A stretch of DNA of 36,096 nucleotides from Collinsella aerofaciens (GCF_015553355.1 NZ_JADNGN010000024.1:1-36096); one strand, 5' to 3'. Shown: positions 1-7,799, counted from the stretch's first letter. Made by a program: numbers and translations. Notes: generated by a model not told the origin, from the letters alone.

Positions 1-57
1 GGAGGCCAGGGCGCCGCTGACCGGTGGACGGCACCGAGCCGTACGCTTGAACTGCGG

Positions 58-89
58 AAGGGGGAGGCCTCGCGGCCTCCCCCTTTTTT
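58..89 (+). terminator. Rho-independent terminator of the upstream gene
   Basis: A 10-bp perfect stem (60-69 with 74-83) with a TCGC loop is followed by six T. It ends transcription entering from the left. The preceding 57 bases hold at most the last codons of a gene (a TGA at 18-20 in one frame); nothing there can be identified. Confidence 0.9.
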
Positions 90-139
90 GCGTTTACGGG
101 CTTTTGTCTCACATAGTAGCTGTGTTTTATAACCCTCGT

Positions 140-169
140 TTGTCGCATCTTCTGTGAACGGGCTACAAT
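140..169 (+). promoter_or_regulatory. Promoter of the acpS operon
   Basis: TTGTCG at 140-145 and TACAAT at 164-169 are separated by 18 bp and place a start about 12 nt before the acpS ribosome binding site. A second candidate pair lies just upstream: TTGTCT at 104-109 and TATAAC at 128-133, also 18 bp apart. Both are sigma-A-like by eye only. Confidence 0.55.
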
Positions 170-198
170 AACTTAGTCTGTGCGATATGGAGGTGAAC

Positions 199-738
199 AT
201 GGCTGAAGCTGGTATCGGCGTTGATATCGTCGAGATTTCCCGTATGAAATCAATTCTTGAAAAGACGCCGTCGTTTGCTCGGCGCGTGTTTACCGAAGAA
301 GAGCGTGCGTATTGTGATGCATCATCGCGTCCCGCTGCTCACTATGCCAGCCGCTTTGCTTCGCGCGAGGCGGTACTTAAAGCTCTCGGCACGGGTTTTA
401 GTCAAGGCGTTGGTCGCAAGGATGTTTCGGTTACGCGTGATAAACTCGGCAAACCGAAGGCGCTGCTTTCGGGCCGTGCTCTCGAGATCGCTCAAGAGCT
501 GGGTGTTGTTGAGGTCGCTCTTTCCATTACGCTTACAGGAGACTTAGCCGTTGCGAATGCCATCGCGATTACCGAAGATGCTCGGCCTAAGCCAAAAGAG
601 GAAAAGGTGAGTACCAAGAAACGCGTAGCGCAGACATTTAAAGAGGCTCGCTCTGTTTTAGATGAGCTTGAGCAGCTGCAGAATTCAGCATTGACGGAGC
701 ACCTGGGCGATGCTTCGCAAGATACGCTAGGAGCATAG
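199..738 (+). CDS. acpS: Holo-[acyl-carrier-protein] synthase with C-terminal extension
   Basis: The enzyme transfers 4'-phosphopantetheine from CoA to the serine of acyl carrier protein in fatty acid synthesis. The start is the ATG at 199, because the in-frame ATG at 187 overlaps the GGAGG ribosome binding site at 189-193; the product is 179 aa. Residues 1-125 carry the family signatures: GIGVDIVEISRM near the N-terminus with the Mg-binding Asp, and FASREAVLKALGTGF with the second acidic residue and the Lys. The usual AcpS is about 120 aa. The remaining ~55 residues are a Lys/Glu-rich extension predicted to be helical (KEARSVLDELEQLQ) with no function I recognise. It is the first gene of the operon and ends directly before nnr. 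Confidence 0.93.
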   Translation: MAEAGIGVDIVEISRMKSILEKTPSFARRVFTEEERAYCDASSRPAAHYASRFASREAVLKALGTGFSQGVGRKDVSVTRDKLGKPKALLSGRALEIAQELGVVEVALSITLTGDLAVANAIAITEDARPKPKEEKVSTKKRVAQTFKEARSVLDELEQLQNSALTEHLGDASQDTLGA

Positions 739-2355
739 ATGAAACCGGTTTTGAGTACCGAAGAAGTCGTTCGTCTCGAGGATATCATCGAACGCGAAGG
801 GACTTCGAAGGCCGAGCTTATGGAGCTAGCGGGTGAGTTTGCCGCCAACGAGGTCTTGAAGCTCAATCCCGATCGGGTTCTCGTTCTGGTCGGTTTTGGT
901 AATAATGGCGGCGACGGTTGGGTTGCCGCCGATATTCTGAGCCATAAGGGTGTGGACGTCGATATCGTTTCTCCGGTTGAGCCGGATGAGATTCCTGCTG
1001 CTCTGGCACGTCATGTTGCTCGTCGTACTGCCGGCCGCGATGTGCACGTTTGCGTCGGCCCCTCGCGTGACGAACTCGAGGTTTTGATCGATAAGGCCGA
1101 TGTTGTTGTCGATGCCATTTTTGGTACCGGTTTCCACGGGAATCTGCGTGCGCCGTTCTCCATCTGGATTCCTACGGTCAATGAATGCGCCGATTGTGTC
1201 GTATCCATTGATGTCCCCTCGGGCCTGAATGCCGAGACGGGCGTTGTTGATGACGACTGCATTCGTGCCGAGCATACGGTGACGATGATTGCGCCCAAGA
1301 TTGGTCTGTATAGCGCTGATGGCCCTGAGTATGCTGGCGATTTGATCTGCGGCAATCTTTACGACCGTCTTGACGAGGTCATCGATGATGTCGACCACGC
1401 CGCCGAGATTGTCGAGCCCGGTGACTTAGTTGATTACTTTGCTCCACTTCCTACGAATATCGATAAGTATTCCCGTGGCTCTGTGCTTATTGTCGCCGGA
1501 TCTGCGCAATATCCTGGTGCTGCCATTATGGCGGCCAAGTCTGCAGCTCGCGCGGGTGCTGGTTACGTGGCAGTCGCGGCTCCTGACGCCTGCGCTAATC
1601 TTATTCGCATGGCACTTCCTTCGATTCCCGTCTTTGCTATTCCGTCTGATTCCCGCGGCTCCTTTGGCGCCGCTGCGCGCATGACGGTGTGCGAGATTGC
1701 AAAGAAGTACAGCTGCGTACTGTGCGGTCCCGGTATGACGACGTCTGCCGGCGCTATGCAGGTGGTTTCGGGCTTGCTCGAGCTTGATGTACCGCTTATT
1801 TTGGATGCCGATGCACTCAACTGCCTTGCTAAGATTGCCATTGACGGTATTGATAGTAACCCCGAGATGTATCGTCGCGAGCAGCCGTTGGTTATGACGC
1901 CGCACTATCGTGAGCTTTCGCGTCTGGTTGCCGGTGACGAGGTGAACGACCTTGGTACCGCGATTGCAGCCGCGCAGAAGGTTGTCTGGGCTGCAGGCTC
2001 CGACAATCTGGTGGTCATTGCCAAGGGGCCGACGACGGCTATCTGTGGCGTTGAGCGTGTGCTGCTGCCACTTTCGGGTCCGGCTTCTCTGGCAACTGCC
2101 GGTTCGGGTGATGTTCTCGCGGGTATTTTGGCCGGCACGCTTGCCACCATGCGCGACGAGATGGATCGTTGGGAGTTGCTGTATTCGTACGCCGTCGCAC
2201 TTCACAGCTACGCCGGTTTTGCCGCGGCGACGGAGTATGGTGAGAAGAGCGTTATCGCGACCGATCTTATCGACTTGATTGGTCCTGCCATGGAGCTGGC
2301 AGCAAAGGATGCGCTCGAAGATCTGGGAATCATGGACGAAGGGTCGGATGACTAA
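739..2355 (+). CDS. nnr: Bifunctional NAD(P)H-hydrate epimerase / ADP-dependent NAD(P)H-hydrate dehydratase
   Basis: This 538-aa protein repairs hydrated NADH and NADPH. The N-terminal YjeF_N domain (about residues 1-215) epimerises the R and S hydrates and shows GFGNNGGDGW and the SIDVPSG loop. The C-terminal ribokinase-like domain (about 225-525) is the ADP-dependent dehydratase, with the AGSGDVLAGILAG motif holding the catalytic Asp. The length matches E. coli Nnr. The ATG follows the acpS stop without a gap and has AGGAG five bases upstream, so translation is probably coupled. Pairing with acpS and alr is common in Gram-positive bacteria. Confidence 0.95.
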   Translation: MKPVLSTEEVVRLEDIIEREGTSKAELMELAGEFAANEVLKLNPDRVLVLVGFGNNGGDGWVAADILSHKGVDVDIVSPVEPDEIPAALARHVARRTAGRDVHVCVGPSRDELEVLIDKADVVVDAIFGTGFHGNLRAPFSIWIPTVNECADCVVSIDVPSGLNAETGVVDDDCIRAEHTVTMIAPKIGLYSADGPEYAGDLICGNLYDRLDEVIDDVDHAAEIVEPGDLVDYFAPLPTNIDKYSRGSVLIVAGSAQYPGAAIMAAKSAARAGAGYVAVAAPDACANLIRMALPSIPVFAIPSDSRGSFGAAARMTVCEIAKKYSCVLCGPGMTTSAGAMQVVSGLLELDVPLILDADALNCLAKIAIDGIDSNPEMYRREQPLVMTPHYRELSRLVAGDEVNDLGTAIAAAQKVVWAAGSDNLVVIAKGPTTAICGVERVLLPLSGPASLATAGSGDVLAGILAGTLATMRDEMDRWELLYSYAVALHSYAGFAAATEYGEKSVIATDLIDLIGPAMELAAKDALEDLGIMDEGSDD

Positions 2356-2357
2356 TC

Positions 2358-3503
2358 ATGAATAAAGCCGATTTGACGCGCTGGTCCTGGGTCGAGATCG
2401 ACCGCGGGGCGCTCCGTCGCAACACGAGGGCCTATAAGAACTTGTTGAATCCACGTCAGCGCTTGTGTTGCGTGGTCAAGGCCGATGCCTATGGCCATGG
2501 TGCCGTCGAGTGCGCCAAAATCATGTATTCGGCTGGTGCCGACATGTTTGCCGTGGCGACGGTTAACGAGGGCGTTGAGCTTCGACAGGGCGGGATTACG
2601 AAGCCCATCCTCATCCTAAGCGAGCCGCCTATCGAGGCCATTCCGACGTTGCTCGAGTTTGATATCATGCCCTCGGTCTATACGTCTGACTTTGCTCTTG
2701 CGTATGGCGAATGTGCCGTCGCGGCGGGCAAGGTGGGCAAGTATCATCTCGCCATCGAGACAGGTATGAATCGTATCGGCGTACACTACACGCAGGTGCT
2801 CGACTTTGTGCGCGGTATTAATTTCCATCGCGGTATTCAGTGCGACGGCGTATTTACGCACTTCGCCACGGCCGATGAACCTTCGGGCTGGGACTACAAA
2901 CTGCAGTGTCAGCGCTTTACCGAGGCCGTTCAGGCCATTAAGGATGCGGGCTTTGAGTGCGGTATCGTGCACTGCGCCAACACGCCGTCCTCGATGCTCG
3001 ACCCCTCGATGCATTTTGATATGATTCGCGCCGGCGTTGGCTTGTATGGCATGCAGCCGTGCGAGCTGAGTGGCCGCGTGATGCAGCTTGATCCCGTTAT
3101 GAGCGTCCATGCGCGCGTGACGCGCGTGGCACACCCTGCGATGGGTGAGGGCGTGGGCTACGGTTTTACCTACCGCGTACCGCGCACGCGCGTTCAGATC
3201 TGCACGCTGCCGATCGGTTATGCCGACGGCCTATCGCGTACGCTTTCCAATCGTATGGATGTGCTGTATCGTGGTGAGCGCGTGCATCAGGTTGGCAATA
3301 TCTGCATGGACCAGTTTATGGTCGCCATTCAGTCCAACCCGGCACACGAGATTCCCGAGGCCGAGTATGGTGACGAGATGATTATTGTCGGCCGCGATGG
3401 CGATGCCGAGATCACTATGGACGAGATGGCCCGACTGCGCGGAACGATTAACTACGAGGTCGCCTGCGGCTTTGGCATGCGTCTCGACAAGGTCTACGTG
3501 TAG
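2358..3503 (+). CDS. alr: Alanine racemase
   Basis: This PLP enzyme interconverts L- and D-alanine for peptidoglycan. The 381-aa length is typical. Visible motifs are VVKADAYGHG near residue 40, whose Lys forms the PLP Schiff base, GMNRIGV in the barrel, and GVGYGFTY in the C-terminal domain carrying the second catalytic base Tyr. NICMDQFMV near residue 315 is also conserved. Two bases separate it from the nnr stop. No strong ribosome binding site is seen at normal distance, so translation probably depends on re-initiation from nnr. Confidence 0.96.
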   Translation: MNKADLTRWSWVEIDRGALRRNTRAYKNLLNPRQRLCCVVKADAYGHGAVECAKIMYSAGADMFAVATVNEGVELRQGGITKPILILSEPPIEAIPTLLEFDIMPSVYTSDFALAYGECAVAAGKVGKYHLAIETGMNRIGVHYTQVLDFVRGINFHRGIQCDGVFTHFATADEPSGWDYKLQCQRFTEAVQAIKDAGFECGIVHCANTPSSMLDPSMHFDMIRAGVGLYGMQPCELSGRVMQLDPVMSVHARVTRVAHPAMGEGVGYGFTYRVPRTRVQICTLPIGYADGLSRTLSNRMDVLYRGERVHQVGNICMDQFMVAIQSNPAHEIPEAEYGDEMIIVGRDGDAEITMDEMARLRGTINYEVACGFGMRLDKVYV

Positions 3504-3511
3504 GAGCCGCT

Positions 3512-4132
3512 ATGGGCGTCATGCACATCCCCGGCCATACCCATCAGGCACCACGTGAGGTCGCACTCGAGGAAATTGAGGCCGTTCTGGGCGATTGTCA
3601 CCTCTGCCAGCTCTACCAGTCGCGTCACAATATCGTGTTTGGCGTGGGAAACCCCCGCGCTCGTGTGATGTTTATTGGCGAGGCGCCGGGCCGCAATGAG
3701 GATTTGCAGGGCGAGCCCTTTGTGGGGGCGGCAGGCGAGGACCTCAACGGCATTTTGTCGCTGGCGGGGCTCAAACGCGAAGACGTCTACATTGCCAACG
3801 TGCTTAAGTGCCGCCCGTCGGGAAACCGCAATCCACGTCCCGAGGAAGTGCTGGCTTGCTCGCCGTTTTTGCGTGAGCAGATTCGAAGCATCTGGCCCGA
3901 TATTATCGTGACGCTCGGCAACCCCGCGACGCACTTTGTGCTTAAGACCGAGATTGGCATTACTAAGCTGCGCGGCAGGTTCCACCAGATGGGGCATTTT
4001 GTAGTAATGCCCACGTTCCATCCGGCAGCAGCGCTGCGCAATCCGGCGTGGCAGGAGCTGCTGGAGGAAGACTTTAAGATGCTGGGCGATTATCTGGAGC
4101 GACATCCCGCACCAGAGGACGCCTCGGAATAA
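3512..4132 (+). CDS. Uracil-DNA glycosylase family 4, iron-sulfur type
   Basis: It removes uracil from DNA at the first step of base excision repair. The 206-aa protein has family 4 hallmarks: a CxxC pair (CHLC) near residue 30, the GEAPGRNEDLQGEPFVGAAG active-site segment, KCRPSGNRNPRP with a third Cys, a fourth Cys about 15 residues later (LAC), and the C-terminal TFHPAAALRNP motif. The four Cys would ligate a 4Fe-4S cluster. TAGGAG lies five bases before the ATG. It sits in the housekeeping operon between alr and tsaE. Confidence 0.92.
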   Translation: MGVMHIPGHTHQAPREVALEEIEAVLGDCHLCQLYQSRHNIVFGVGNPRARVMFIGEAPGRNEDLQGEPFVGAAGEDLNGILSLAGLKREDVYIANVLKCRPSGNRNPRPEEVLACSPFLREQIRSIWPDIIVTLGNPATHFVLKTEIGITKLRGRFHQMGHFVVMPTFHPAAALRNPAWQELLEEDFKMLGDYLERHPAPEDASE

Positions 4133-4144
4133 TAAGGAGCATAT

Positions 4145-4651
4145 ATGTCCCTGGAGCGCCTGGGGGTAGGTACTTACAAAACGACTTGCGCTGCCGATAC
4201 GGAGTACTTTGGCGAGCTAATTGCACCGTGCCTTGAGGACGGCGATGTGCTCATCCTGACCGGTGGCCTGGGAGTGGGCAAAACTCACTTTACCAAGGGC
4301 GTCTCGCGCGGGCTGGGCGATGGGCATATGGTTACGAGTCCTACGTTTGCGCTCATGGCCGTTCACGATCAAGGTCGTATTCCGCTGTTTCACTTTGATC
4401 TATACCGCCTGGAGCATGCCTACGAGCTCGAGGATACGGGCATTTTCGATGTGCTGGGCTACGAGGGTGCTTGCCTGCTGGAATGGGGCGAACAATTCCA
4501 GGACGAGCTGACGGATGAGTATCTTTCGGTGACGCTCAAGCGTGATGAGGGCGACAGCGATGTGCGAACGATAACGCTCGAGGCGCACGGTGACCGCGCA
4601 ATGGAGCTTTCCCATTTGATTGATAAGGCTGTACAAGATGAGCTTGCATAA
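4145..4651 (+). CDS. tsaE: tRNA threonylcarbamoyladenosine biosynthesis ATPase TsaE
   Basis: TsaE is the ATPase that drives turnover of the TsaB-TsaD complex making t6A37 in ANN-decoding tRNAs. The 168-aa sequence shows the Walker A loop GGLGVGKT, TSPTF (switch region), HFDLYRLE and LLEWGEQF, all typical. AAGGAG stands before the ATG. The 3' end overlaps the start of the TsaB-RimI-TsaD gene by 14 bases, so all proteins acting in one complex are translated in sequence. Confidence 0.95.
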   Translation: MSLERLGVGTYKTTCAADTEYFGELIAPCLEDGDVLILTGGLGVGKTHFTKGVSRGLGDGHMVTSPTFALMAVHDQGRIPLFHFDLYRLEHAYELEDTGIFDVLGYEGACLLEWGEQFQDELTDEYLSVTLKRDEGDSDVRTITLEAHGDRAMELSHLIDKAVQDELA

Positions 4652-7022
4652 CGACAACGCGCTGGTGGTGGCGCTCGATACCTCGACCGACATGCTTGCC
4701 TGCGCGGCAAGCTGGATTGATGAGCAGACGGGCGAGACGAAGCTCGTGAGTGGCGACCACATGTGTCGCCGTCACGCCAACGTTGAGCTCGTGAATACCG
4801 TTGATGGCGTGCTGGCTCAAGCCGGTCTGGATCGCAGCGATGTTGGTTGCTACGTGGTCGGCCGCGGCCCGGGGTCGTTTACGGGTGTGCGCATCGGCAT
4901 CTCCACTGCCAAGGGCCTCGCGCGCGGTGCCAATGTTCCGCTGCTGGGCGTGTCGACGCTCGACGCTTGCGCTTGGACGGCGTGGAAGGCTGGCGTGCGC
5001 GGCAAGCTTGGTATCTTGGCCGATGCTATGCGCGGTGAGGTATATCCGGCGCTGTATATGCTGATCGATGAGGGTCCCGAGCGTCAATTTGAGCGCGAAC
5101 ACGTGGTCAAGGCCGCCATGGCGCTCGATGAGTGGCGCCGAGCAGCGGACTGGGACCAGGTTCAGCTGACCGGTGACGGTCTCGTGCGCTATGGCAAGCT
5201 GCTGGGTGAGGACGAGACCGCCCGCTGCGTGGAGCGCGACCTGTGGTGGCCTTCGGGCGAGGGCTTGCTGCTCGCGCACGCTGCGGGTGACGGCGATCCG
5301 GCTCGCGTCCTGCCGATTTACACGCGCCTTTCGGATGCCGAGGAAAACGAGCGCAAGCGTCTTGGTCTTGCCGAGAGTGCGCAGAGCGAAATTACGGGCG
5401 TTGCCGATGAGCTTGCCGGTCGTCATCTGCAGTTCCGTCCCATGGGCGCGGCGGATGCCGAGGGCGCGAGCGCGCTGGAGGCTGCCTGCTTTGAAGGTGC
5501 CGGACACGAGGCGTGGACGCCGGGCATGTTCCTGTCCGAACTGGGCGAGGACGTCGCTGCGCCGCGTAGTTGGTGGGTGGCACACGACAACGGCAAGCTG
5601 CTGGGCCTTGCCGGCGGTATGGTCGTGGACGGTGATGTGCAGATTCTGGATGTCGCCGTCGACCCGGCACATCGCCGTGAGGGCATTGCCCGCAAGCTGC
5701 TGTCGCACGTGAGCTATGATGCCCAGATGCTCGGCTGCACCACGGCTTCGCTCGAGGTCGAGGACGGCAACGAGGGAGCGATCGCGCTTTATAACGTTCT
5801 GGGCTTTACCGAGGCAGGACGGCGCCTCGGCTACTATGGTGCCGGCAAGGATGCCATCGTCATGACGGCTCCGCTGCCCCTGGTGCTTCCGGTCGACAAT
5901 GCTTCGCCCGAGCCGACGGCGGCAGAGCAGCGCGTATGGCCGCTGCCTGCGCCTGGGCGCTCCGAGGGGGAGCGTGCCGAAATTGAGCGCCGCCGCCTAG
6001 TGCTCGCTATCGAGAGTTCCTGCGACGAGACGGCCGTGGCGATTATCGATGCGGATGGCAATATGTTGGCCAACCAGGTGTCGACACAGATTGATTTTCA
6101 TGCCCGCTTTGGCGGCGTGGTGCCCGAGATCGCCTCGCGCAAACACGTTGAGGTGATTGTGAGTGTCGTGGATGCGGCGCTCGAGGATGCCGCAGCATCG
6201 CTTGGTCTTGAGGGTGGAGCCATTGCCCCCAGCGAGCTTGCCGCCGTGGGCGTGACACAGGGTCCGGGCCTGGTGGGCGCCCTCGTGGTGGGCGTTGCCT
6301 TTGCCAAAGGCTTTGCCTACGCTGCCGGTAAGCCGCTCGTATGCGTCAACCATCTGGAGGGGCACCTGTTTGCCAACCTGCTGGCGCAACCCGACCTCAA
6401 ACCGCCGTTTATCTTCACGCTTGTCTCGGGTGGGCACACCATGCTCGTGCACGTGAAGGCGTGGGGCGACTACGAGGTGCTCGGTGAGACGCTCGACGAC
6501 GCCGTGGGCGAGGCCTTCGACAAGGTGGCCAAGGCGTTGGGCCTGGGCTATCCCGGTGGCCCCATCATTTCCAAGCTGGCCGAGACAGGCAATCCCCGCG
6601 CGATTGATTTCCCCCGTGCGCTCAACAGCAGGGGAGACTATCGTTTCTCGCTTTCGGGCCTTAAAACGGCCGTGACGCTCTACATCGAGCAGGAGACCAA
6701 GGCCGGGCGCACGATTCACCTGCCCGATCTGGCAGCTTCGTTCGAGGCAGCTGTCTTTGACGTACAGTACAAGAAGGCCAAGAACGCGCTGCATGCCACC
6801 GGATGCAAGGAATACTGCATCGGCGGCGGCGTCTCGGCTAATCCGCATCTGCGCGAGATGATGATCAAGAAGCTCGGGCGCCAGGGCATCCGCGTGACGG
6901 TGCCGCCTCTCTCGGCATGCACCGACAACGCCGCCATGATCGCGGAGGTCGCCCGCCGTAAATTCGACCGAGGAGAAATCTCGCCGTTCGACGTCGACGC
7001 CGATCCGAACATGACGCTGTAG
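4638..7022 (+). CDS. TsaB-RimI-TsaD fusion protein (t6A synthesis and ribosomal protein acetylation)
   Basis: One 794-aa polypeptide holds three proteins that are normally separate. Residues ~1-245 are TsaB (ALDTSTDMLACA, GRGPGSFTGVRIGISTAKGL). Residues ~262-408 are a RimI-type GNAT acetyltransferase with the acetyl-CoA loop RREGIARKLL. Residues ~452-794 are TsaD with AIESSCDET, metal ligands H572 and H576 in HLEGH, LVSGGHT, and D763 in TDNAAM. The start is the ATG at 4638 with AAGG nine bases upstream; a TTG at 4620 is less likely. The gene overlaps tsaE by 14 bases. TsaB and TsaD form the core of the t6A synthase, so the fusion fixes their ratio. No frameshift or damaged motif is seen. Confidence 0.93.
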   Translation: MSLHNDNALVVALDTSTDMLACAASWIDEQTGETKLVSGDHMCRRHANVELVNTVDGVLAQAGLDRSDVGCYVVGRGPGSFTGVRIGISTAKGLARGANVPLLGVSTLDACAWTAWKAGVRGKLGILADAMRGEVYPALYMLIDEGPERQFEREHVVKAAMALDEWRRAADWDQVQLTGDGLVRYGKLLGEDETARCVERDLWWPSGEGLLLAHAAGDGDPARVLPIYTRLSDAEENERKRLGLAESAQSEITGVADELAGRHLQFRPMGAADAEGASALEAACFEGAGHEAWTPGMFLSELGEDVAAPRSWWVAHDNGKLLGLAGGMVVDGDVQILDVAVDPAHRREGIARKLLSHVSYDAQMLGCTTASLEVEDGNEGAIALYNVLGFTEAGRRLGYYGAGKDAIVMTAPLPLVLPVDNASPEPTAAEQRVWPLPAPGRSEGERAEIERRRLVLAIESSCDETAVAIIDADGNMLANQVSTQIDFHARFGGVVPEIASRKHVEVIVSVVDAALEDAAASLGLEGGAIAPSELAAVGVTQGPGLVGALVVGVAFAKGFAYAAGKPLVCVNHLEGHLFANLLAQPDLKPPFIFTLVSGGHTMLVHVKAWGDYEVLGETLDDAVGEAFDKVAKALGLGYPGGPIISKLAETGNPRAIDFPRALNSRGDYRFSLSGLKTAVTLYIEQETKAGRTIHLPDLAASFEAAVFDVQYKKAKNALHATGCKEYCIGGGVSANPHLREMMIKKLGRQGIRVTVPPLSACTDNAAMIAEVARRKFDRGEISPFDVDADPNMTL

Positions 7023-7034
7023 TCGTATGGGTGC

Positions 7035-7169
7035 GGTCCCCGCCCGGAGGGGCCGGATATAAGGTTTCCTGCTCTACAGTCCTGCGCAAGACGAAGGCCA
7101 CATTAAGTGGCCTTCTTTGCGTGCGGAACTCGCGATAAACCTTATATCCGGCCCCTCCGGCCGGGGACC
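7035..7169 (+). repeat. Long hairpin repeat, copy 1
   Basis: Arms at 7035-7067 and 7137-7169 pair over 33 nt with one mismatch. They enclose a 69-nt core: a 25-nt left strand (7068-7092), a 9-bp inner hairpin (7093-7101 with 7107-7115, loop ATTAA) and a 21-nt right strand (7116-7136) ending in GTGCGGAACTCGCGAT. The core is shared with copies 2 and 3; the arms are not. It may also end the tsaD operon transcript, since no other terminator is seen after 7022. Confidence 0.9.
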
Positions 7170-7277
7170 TTCCTGTATCGATATAGCTTCCGAGCTGGTT
7201 TGGCGTCGACAACGTCCAGCAAGATTAACAAGCCAGCGTCGAATTTCCGGCGTGCTTTAGCTGAAAGAAAAAGTTGG

Positions 7278-7300
7278 TGTGCGGAGCTTTGCTCCGCACA
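7278..7300. repeat. Perfect 10-bp hairpin
   Basis: TGTGCGGAGC (7278-7287), loop TTT, GCTCCGCACA (7291-7300). It lies between hairpin copies 1 and 2, and no T-run follows on either strand. Its role is unknown. Confidence 0.6.
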
Positions 7301-7312
7301 TTTGGGACGGGA

Positions 7313-7465
7313 GCCCCCGAGAGCGGGGGGAGCCGGGCGGCGCATATGAACTTTATCGCGAGTTCCGCACGCAAAGGAAAGCACTTAATGTGCTTTCCGT
7401 CTTGCGCAGGACTGTAGAGCAGGAAAGTTCATATGCGCCGCCCGGCTCCCGCCGCTCTCGGGGGC
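7313..7465 (-). repeat. Long hairpin repeat, copy 2 (opposite orientation)
   Basis: Arms at 7313-7354 and 7424-7465 pair over 42 nt with one mismatch. Read on the minus strand, the internal left and right strands are identical to copy 1. The inner 9-bp hairpin (7376-7384 with 7390-7398) has the same loop but a different stem sequence. The arms are unrelated in sequence to those of copy 1. It faces copy 1 across about 140 bp. Confidence 0.9.
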
Positions 7466-7563
7466 ATCTCTCATGCAAAAACTTTTGTTGGGTAAAGTCC
7501 GAGGTCAGTGGCGTTTTATACCGAGAAATTCAAAAAAAGTTGAAAATTCATTACATATTTGCG

Positions 7564-7592
7564 TTGACTTTAGGCAACTAAAGTTTCATACT
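7564..7592 (+). promoter_or_regulatory. Promoter of the cstA leader with an operator-like palindrome in the spacer
   Basis: TTGACT (7564-7569) and CATACT (7587-7592) are 17 bp apart. A perfect inverted repeat ACTTTAG-gcaa-CTAAAGT (7567-7573, 7578-7584) fills the spacer, where a bound repressor would block RNA polymerase. The binding protein is unknown. Confidence 0.6.
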
Positions 7593-7663
7593 CCTTTTCA
7601 TCCACTGGGGGATGTGAACACGCACGGATCGTTCACATCATGATTGAAGAGGATTTCTCAGAC

Positions 7664-7708
7664 ATGTTCACGCATCAGCTAAACATTATCAGCGTAGTAA
7701 TTATCTGA
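7664..7708 (+). CDS. Candidate attenuation leader peptide, Ile/Val-rich
   Basis: A 14-codon ORF encodes MFTHQLNIISVVII and stops with TGA at 7706. GAGG at 7649-7652 lies 11 bases before the ATG; an in-frame ATG at 7640 would add eight residues but has no ribosome binding site. Six of the last seven codons are Ile or Val, as in leader peptides of branched-chain amino acid operons such as ilvL. The ORF ends inside the 3' strand of stem B, and a terminator follows 52 bases later, before cstA. Too short for confident coding evidence; the case rests on arrangement and composition. Confidence 0.45.
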   Translation: MFTHQLNIISVVII

Positions 7709-7759
7709 TGCGGGTTAGCACATACAGCTAGCCCGTACGATAACGGGCGGCTGATGAAG

Positions 7760-7799
7760 ATGAGGGCCGTCGAGCGCAACCGACGGCCCTCATTTTTTT
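7760..7799 (+). terminator. Terminator/attenuator upstream of cstA
   Basis: A perfect 13-bp stem (7760-7772 with 7781-7793, loop AGCGCAAC) is followed by a run of seven T. It lies downstream of the promoter and leader ORF and 35 bases before the cstA start, so it must be read through for cstA to be expressed from 7564. Confidence 0.85.

Larger units (their letters stand above)
7593..7799 (+). promoter_or_regulatory. Structured cstA leader with alternative stems
   Basis: The transcript leader contains stem A (7611-7619 with 7631-7639), stem B (7671-7678 with 7705-7712), stem C (7711-7719 with 7727-7735, one G-U), stem D (7731-7736 with 7743-7748) and the terminator. B and C overlap, and C and D share 7731-7735, so they are alternatives. 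The CATCAG at 7673-7678 can also pair with a second CTGATG at 7751-7756. No known riboswitch class was recognised. The layout suits transcription attenuation; an explicit antiterminator was not found by eye. Confidence 0.5.

Noticed and set aside
7740-7775. Possible hammerhead ribozyme, from CTGATGA at 7751.
   Set aside because: The required GAAA core element and the three-stem arrangement are missing; the segment is part of the leader and terminator.
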